Source: an uncultured Alphaproteobacteria bacterium
GTDB taxonomy: Bacteria; Pseudomonadota; Alphaproteobacteria; RF32; CAG-239
Direction: 5' to 3'
Assembly: GCA_934254675.1 (NCBI GenBank)
Contig: CAKQLP010000010.1
Coordinates: 1-54,072, forward strand
DNA length: 54,072 nucleotides
A program made the position numbers and the translations under genes. The notes below the pieces were generated by a model. That model was not told the origin of the DNA and did no database searches. It saw nothing but the letters and a program-made list of their open reading frames with translations. Each line of letters starts with the position of its first letter. Within the stretch, counting starts at the first letter, position 1. Positions 49,992 to 54,072 of the stretch are shown here, in pieces.

Positions 49992-51388
49992 CGATTGCCG
50001 CCTTGCAAAAACTTTGGTTAAAAAAATACGCCGCTGTTCCCGCTCAGTTGGAAAAAGTAAAAGAGGTACATTCCGCCGCCACGGCTTTTAACACCAATAT
50101 TGACGCGGTTTTAAAAATCAGCGGGAAAAAAATTGCCGAATTGCTAAAAACGACCAATCTGACCGAAAAAGAGTTTGATAGTCCGCGCACTTTATTGGAA
50201 AATCCGCAAGACGTGGTGCACGGCATAGCCAAATGTTTCAGCCGCGGCATTGCCGAAGAATGGATTACCGATGATAAATCGGTTTATGAATGGATGAGCC
50301 AAAATTTGGGTTACGATCGTCTGCAAATGGGTGGACAAGGCGGAATTGTTGCCAATGCCTTAGCCGTTTTGGGTGTGCAAAATGTTTTTGTTCACACCAA
50401 TTCTCACCCCAAACTGCAAGCACAACAATTTTTACCCTTAGAAAACCTTTTCGGCATTGATGAAAACGGAAAAGTTTGCCGCGCCGCAGATATTGACCGC
50501 GCCGCCGAAACACCACTTATCCATTGGATTATTGAATTTGACATCGGCGATTCGTTTACGGCTTGGGGCAAAGAATTTACCTGTCCAAAGTCTAATCGTT
50601 TTATTGCCACCTATGACCCCGCCAACATTGATTTGGTTATCAATCCGGATTTTGTGAAACACTTGTCGCAAAACGGCTATGATTACTTGGTGCTTTCCGG
50701 CTATCACAATTTGACTTCTAAGCGTAATGGCGTAGAATTGGTCAATAACTCCATAGCTTTAATTAAAGATTGGAAAAAACACAATCCGCAAGGAGTTATC
50801 CACTTAGAGTTGGCTTCTACCCAAGATAAAAAAGTGCGCACCGCCATCATCGAAAAAATTGCTCCGCTTGCCGATTCGCTCGGCTTGAATGAGCGGGAAG
50901 CTTTGGATGCCTTGGAAGTTGTCAATCCGCAAAAATATCAAGAATTGGCTCACGAAGACTTAACCTCTCCGCGCCTATTTGAAATTGTGCGCCTTATAAA
51001 AGAAAAAACGCAAGCACCGCGGATTCAACTGCATATGTTCGGCTTGTATTTGACTTTGCAAGATAAAGGTTTTCGTCTTTCGGCAGAACAAAACCTGCGC
51101 GGTATGATGCTCGCTTCGACTGTTGCCGCCACCAAAGCCGGCACCGGAAAAATAGAAGACCACGCGCAACTGTTATGGGCGCACGGCAAAGAAGTTTCAG
51201 AAATCAGTCTTAACAATCTGCAAGAATTGTCCGAGTATTTGCAAAAGCCCGAACTGATTGAGAGCGGAATCTGTCAATATGAAAACTATGACATTATAGC
51301 TGTTCCGACCATTATTATTGAAAAACCCTTAACTCTGGTCGGTATGGGCGACACAATTTCTTCTGTTTCCTTAATCGGCGCAAGATAG
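49988..51388 (+). CDS. ADP-dependent sugar kinase (ADP-glucokinase/phosphofructokinase family)
   Basis: The 466-residue protein has the landmarks of the ADP_PFK_GK family, a branch of the ribokinase fold: FNTNIDAVLKI near residue 35, RLQMGGQGGIVANALAVLG near 115, the metal-binding SLGLNEREALDAL (the NxxE motif), and VGMGDTISSVSLIGAR at the C-terminus with the catalytic Asp of GxGD (residue 455). Members use ADP to phosphorylate glucose or fructose-6-phosphate, giving AMP. They are typical of archaea and animals and uncommon in bacteria. It starts with an ATGA overlap on the mitofilin-like gene. Confidence 0.85.
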   Translation: MTIAALQKLWLKKYAAVPAQLEKVKEVHSAATAFNTNIDAVLKISGKKIAELLKTTNLTEKEFDSPRTLLENPQDVVHGIAKCFSRGIAEEWITDDKSVYEWMSQNLGYDRLQMGGQGGIVANALAVLGVQNVFVHTNSHPKLQAQQFLPLENLFGIDENGKVCRAADIDRAAETPLIHWIIEFDIGDSFTAWGKEFTCPKSNRFIATYDPANIDLVINPDFVKHLSQNGYDYLVLSGYHNLTSKRNGVELVNNSIALIKDWKKHNPQGVIHLELASTQDKKVRTAIIEKIAPLADSLGLNEREALDALEVVNPQKYQELAHEDLTSPRLFEIVRLIKEKTQAPRIQLHMFGLYLTLQDKGFRLSAEQNLRGMMLASTVAATKAGTGKIEDHAQLLWAHGKEVSEISLNNLQELSEYLQKPELIESGICQYENYDIIAVPTIIIEKPLTLVGMGDTISSVSLIGAR

Positions 51389-51409
51389 AATTACCGCTTC
51401 TCACAAAAG

Positions 51410-51442
51410 AAACCCACCGCCCCAAAAAGAACGGTGGGTTTT
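51410..51442 (+). terminator. Terminator between the ADP-dependent kinase and the autotransporter
   Basis: Arms AAACCCACCG / CGGTGGGTTT around a 12-base loop followed by T; A-rich flank lets it serve the minus strand as well. Confidence 0.75.
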
Positions 51443-51462
51443 GAGTATTTAGAGGTTAAAAA

Positions 51463-54054
51463 CTAGAATTTGTATTTGGCGTTAATCAAACCTGTATGGT
51501 CTTGATAGTGCTCACGAAAACGACCTTCGTATCCCAAAGAAAGTTCAACATTGTCGTTCAAATTTGCAGTTACACCTGCACCTACTTCAACACCAAAACG
51601 TTTCAAAGAGGTGTTTTGTACTGCATAAGATGTGCCGTTGGCCAAAGTTACAAAAGAATTAGACTTATCGTTTTTCAAATCATAAGTTGCGGCCAAACGC
51701 AATTCAGGATTGAAAATCATACCATTATCAGCGGCAAAAGCTTTGCTTAATTTAGCACCGGCAACGCCTGTCCAAATATCGCTGTTATGACTTTTCACGC
51801 TTTCTCCTGCATCATCAACATATCCGTCTTGTTCAACACGCGCATAACGCATACCGGCTTCCGGCGTCAAAGTAAAGGCTTGCGGCAAATTGAAATCATA
51901 ACCGGTCATAGCTTGCAAACCGAATGTATTAACATCGTACTTAGATTTTACATCAACAGTAGAATGTTTTGTTTCGGAATAATCAGACCAACCATACGAA
52001 GTAATACCGTTTACAAACCAATTGTTCGGCTTATATTCGCCGTATGCAAACAAAGTGCTTGTATGAACATCTGTATCACGATTATGGCCATCTATGTCGG
52101 TATAGTTATAAGCATAACCGGCACCGAGTTTAACAGATTTGGTAACAAATTTTTCCAAACCGAAAGCTGTTCCATAAGTGTCAGCGTCATAGCCATAAGC
52201 TTTTGAAGTGTTGTTCAGCTTAGATTTGTTATACAAACCTTGCACCCAAACCGCCGCATCGTCTAACATATCACCGGAAGAAATACCTTGATTTGCGCTA
52301 TTGATTCCCCCGCTCAAGCGAGTTCCGATTGCGTTGTAAACCTGTTTAGCCACCATAGTTTCGGTTTGCGGAACTACAGGCACCACCTCCGGAGCCAACG
52401 CTGAAGCGGCCTCTTTGGCAGCAGCAATTTTAGCAGCGTCCCCACTTTGCAAAGCCTCATTTACCGAATTGGCAATCAAGTCTGATTTTGCGTGACCTGT
52501 AGATTCGTTGGCAGTTAAAGCGGCAATAACATTAGCCTCGTTTTGAGTAGCCGCAACCGCTTCGGAAATTTCCTGAGCTGTTTTTTTGCTAATCTGATAA
52601 GTGCCGTTTTTAGATGACGCAATGTTGTACAAAGCGTTATTGTTGTAGCCGTCAAATTCTTTATCCAAAGAGCCAGTAACAAGCTGATATTCACCCTCAA
52701 AACCTGTGTCAAAAATCATATTCAAAGTTGCGCCGTTATTAACCACATTGTTGGCGATTGCGGTTTTATTAACTTTAACCGACAAATTAGAACCTTTGTC
52801 AAAAGTGATTGTGCCATCACCGCTTATGCCGCCGTCCAAAGTAAAGTCGCCGGCAACATTGATTGCGCCTTCATTGTGAATATCATTTGCCTTACCGCCG
52901 GCTGTATTGCCGGAAAATACGTTATTGCCGCTAAAGTTGATAGCTGCGTTTTTCATATTATACACGGCACCGCCTTCTGAACCGGCAACGTTATTTGTAA
53001 ATGTTGAATCCGCAAATAATATAGAAGCTACCTTTCCACCTTTATCTTTTTCACCATTATTATAAACAGCACCACCATTTATACCGGCTTTATTTTCCTC
53101 AAAAATTGTGGAAGATATGTTAACATAATCACCAATACTACTTTTATAAAAAGTGTTATAAACAGCACCACCATTTTTTTCAGCTGAATTTGCTCTCAAA
53201 ACAGAATTTACCAAACTCAACTCTGCATTGCTGTTATTTGCTAATTGTCCAGTACGAGTAGCTATAGCACCACCATTTGAGACGGATGTGTTAGCTTCAA
53301 AATTCAAATTATTTGCTTGTGTTTTAGATACTGCGCCTAAAAAGAGAGCTCCGGCACCTTCTTCATCTGCTTCTGTGCCGGTTGCTTTATTACCAATAAA
53401 ATCCACCGAATCTAATTTTGTTTCAGAAAAAGCTCCTATAGCACCATTTCCCAATGCCGAATTATTTATAAATTTAGAGTTGGAAATATCTAAGATACCA
53501 CCTTTTGATAAACCATATTTATCATTCGACGATGCATAAGAATAAATTGCACCGCTCCATCCATTATCGGCTGTATTACCTTCAAAAATAGAATTTGAAA
53601 TAATTGCTTTAGTATTGCGCCCAACAGAAATTGCCCCACCAACATCAGTAGCCGTAAGTTTATTATTTTTAAATGTGGAATTATTAATATTTGCAACTGC
53701 CAAGTCTTTATCAGATGTATAATTGAGTTCTCCGTTTAAAAATATAGCTCCACCATCAGTTTTTGCGCTGTTTTCTACGAAAGAAGTTCCCTCTATTTTT
53801 AAGGACTTACTTTTACTATAAATTACTCCAGCACCTCTTTTATTTGTTTTGTTGGCAAAATAAGAATTTTCAATATTCAAAGTTCCTGTTGATGTAACCG
53901 AATAAACAGTACCATAACCGCTATCAAAACTTTCTTCTGTTTTGTTTTCAATATTTGAAATATTAACCTCGCCTGTAATAATATCACGAGCAAACGCCTG
54001 TGTAGCTGCGAAAACTGCCACCAACGCTGTTGATAATAACAAACTTTTTTTCAT
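51463..54054 (-). CDS. Autotransporter adhesin-like protein with beta-helix passenger
   Basis: The 863-residue protein has a signal peptide (MKKSLLLSTALVAVFAATQA), a passenger (residues about 25-420) of right-handed beta-helix repeats in which the consensus F..N.A...GGA(I/V)YN recurs about ten times (polymorphic outer-membrane protein style), a linker, and a C-terminal autotransporter barrel (residues about 580-863) starting near VWVQGLYNKSKL and ending in Phe (INAKYKF). It would be secreted through its own barrel to the surface. AAGGGA precedes the start, which is complete at the window edge. Confidence 0.9.
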   Translation of the reverse strand: MKKSLLLSTALVAVFAATQAFARDIITGEVNISNIENKTEESFDSGYGTVYSVTSTGTLNIENSYFANKTNKRGAGVIYSKSKSLKIEGTSFVENSAKTDGGAIFLNGELNYTSDKDLAVANINNSTFKNNKLTATDVGGAISVGRNTKAIISNSIFEGNTADNGWSGAIYSYASSNDKYGLSKGGILDISNSKFINNSALGNGAIGAFSETKLDSVDFIGNKATGTEADEEGAGALFLGAVSKTQANNLNFEANTSVSNGGAIATRTGQLANNSNAELSLVNSVLRANSAEKNGGAVYNTFYKSSIGDYVNISSTIFEENKAGINGGAVYNNGEKDKGGKVASILFADSTFTNNVAGSEGGAVYNMKNAAINFSGNNVFSGNTAGGKANDIHNEGAINVAGDFTLDGGISGDGTITFDKGSNLSVKVNKTAIANNVVNNGATLNMIFDTGFEGEYQLVTGSLDKEFDGYNNNALYNIASSKNGTYQISKKTAQEISEAVAATQNEANVIAALTANESTGHAKSDLIANSVNEALQSGDAAKIAAAKEAASALAPEVVPVVPQTETMVAKQVYNAIGTRLSGGINSANQGISSGDMLDDAAVWVQGLYNKSKLNNTSKAYGYDADTYGTAFGLEKFVTKSVKLGAGYAYNYTDIDGHNRDTDVHTSTLFAYGEYKPNNWFVNGITSYGWSDYSETKHSTVDVKSKYDVNTFGLQAMTGYDFNLPQAFTLTPEAGMRYARVEQDGYVDDAGESVKSHNSDIWTGVAGAKLSKAFAADNGMIFNPELRLAATYDLKNDKSNSFVTLANGTSYAVQNTSLKRFGVEVGAGVTANLNDNVELSLGYEGRFREHYQDHTGLINAKYKF

Positions 54055-54072
54055 GCTTGTTCCCTTTCTTTG

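Noticed and set aside
1..54072. CRISPR arrays, rRNA operons, tmRNA, retron or diversity-generating retroelement signatures
   Set aside because: I looked for regularly spaced direct repeats, reverse-transcriptase motifs and conserved RNA landmarks and saw none; the only repeats are those listed.

Overview
The window looks like a chromosomal segment of an AT-rich, Gram-negative alphaproteobacterium, probably an uncultured gut or host-associated lineage (inference). Supporting signs are the alphaproteobacterial forms of bL36 and DksA, the three-subunit proton-translocating transhydrogenase (PntAA/PntAB/PntB), a mitofilin-family (COG4223) protein, an AapJ-like binding protein, KdsB for a Kdo-containing outer membrane, Mla-type lipid transport, and tRNA-Trp ahead of secE-nusG. 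Debris that looks Firmicutes-like, inserted at tRNA-Trp, fits a gut habitat.

Layout. 0-2.5 kb: three type IV pilin-like genes on the minus strand, then tRNA-Arg. 2.7-6.2 kb: small and secreted orphans, rpmJ, ettA and an XRE regulator behind a large palindrome. 6.3-12.3 kb (minus): kdsB, a HIT protein, a HAD phosphatase, tilS, cpoB and pal, with an orphan carrying its own terminator inserted between pal and cpoB. 12.5-16.1 kb (minus): a short dcw cluster mraZ-rsmH-ftsL-ftsI, with four 10-bp-phased MraZ boxes over its promoter. 16.3-18.3 kb: an orphan and a fifth pilin-like gene whose start is separated from its body by a palindrome-rich insert of about 0.55 kb that begins with a (TC)7 tract. 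18.4-23 kb: cysS, gltX, mlaC and an AapJ-like protein. 23.1-25.3 kb: tRNA-Trp with a duplicated 3' end and a scrapyard of mobile-element pieces, ending in a short copy of the tRNA 3' end. 25.3-34.6 kb: secE-nusG, a secreted orphan, glmS, an acyltransferase, a 52-residue orphan, pntAA-pntAB-pntB, paired ChrA halves and a PfkB kinase. 34.6-39.7 kb: two divergent genes for secreted Cys-rich proteins forming a large inverted duplication that includes identical terminators. 39.7-41.5 kb: envelope proteins and another pilin. 41.6-47.2 kb: one long operon dksA-maf-rng-yacG-mlaE-mlaF-mlaD-lipoprotein. 47.2-48.9 kb: nth and tsaD. 49-51.4 kb: a mitofilin-like protein coupled to an ADP-dependent sugar kinase. 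51.5-54 kb: an autotransporter adhesin.

The conserved genes are housekeeping: envelope biogenesis, division, translation and tRNA modification. The accessory content is mostly cell-surface: five pilin-like proteins, the duplicated Cys-rich pair, an autotransporter and several secreted orphans. The least explained items are the palindrome-rich insert in the pilin gene, the inverted Cys-rich pair with paired palindromes between its promoters, and a set of orphan genes that lack Shine-Dalgarno sequences and have very AT-rich leaders. All product names come from reading translated sequences; no database search was run.
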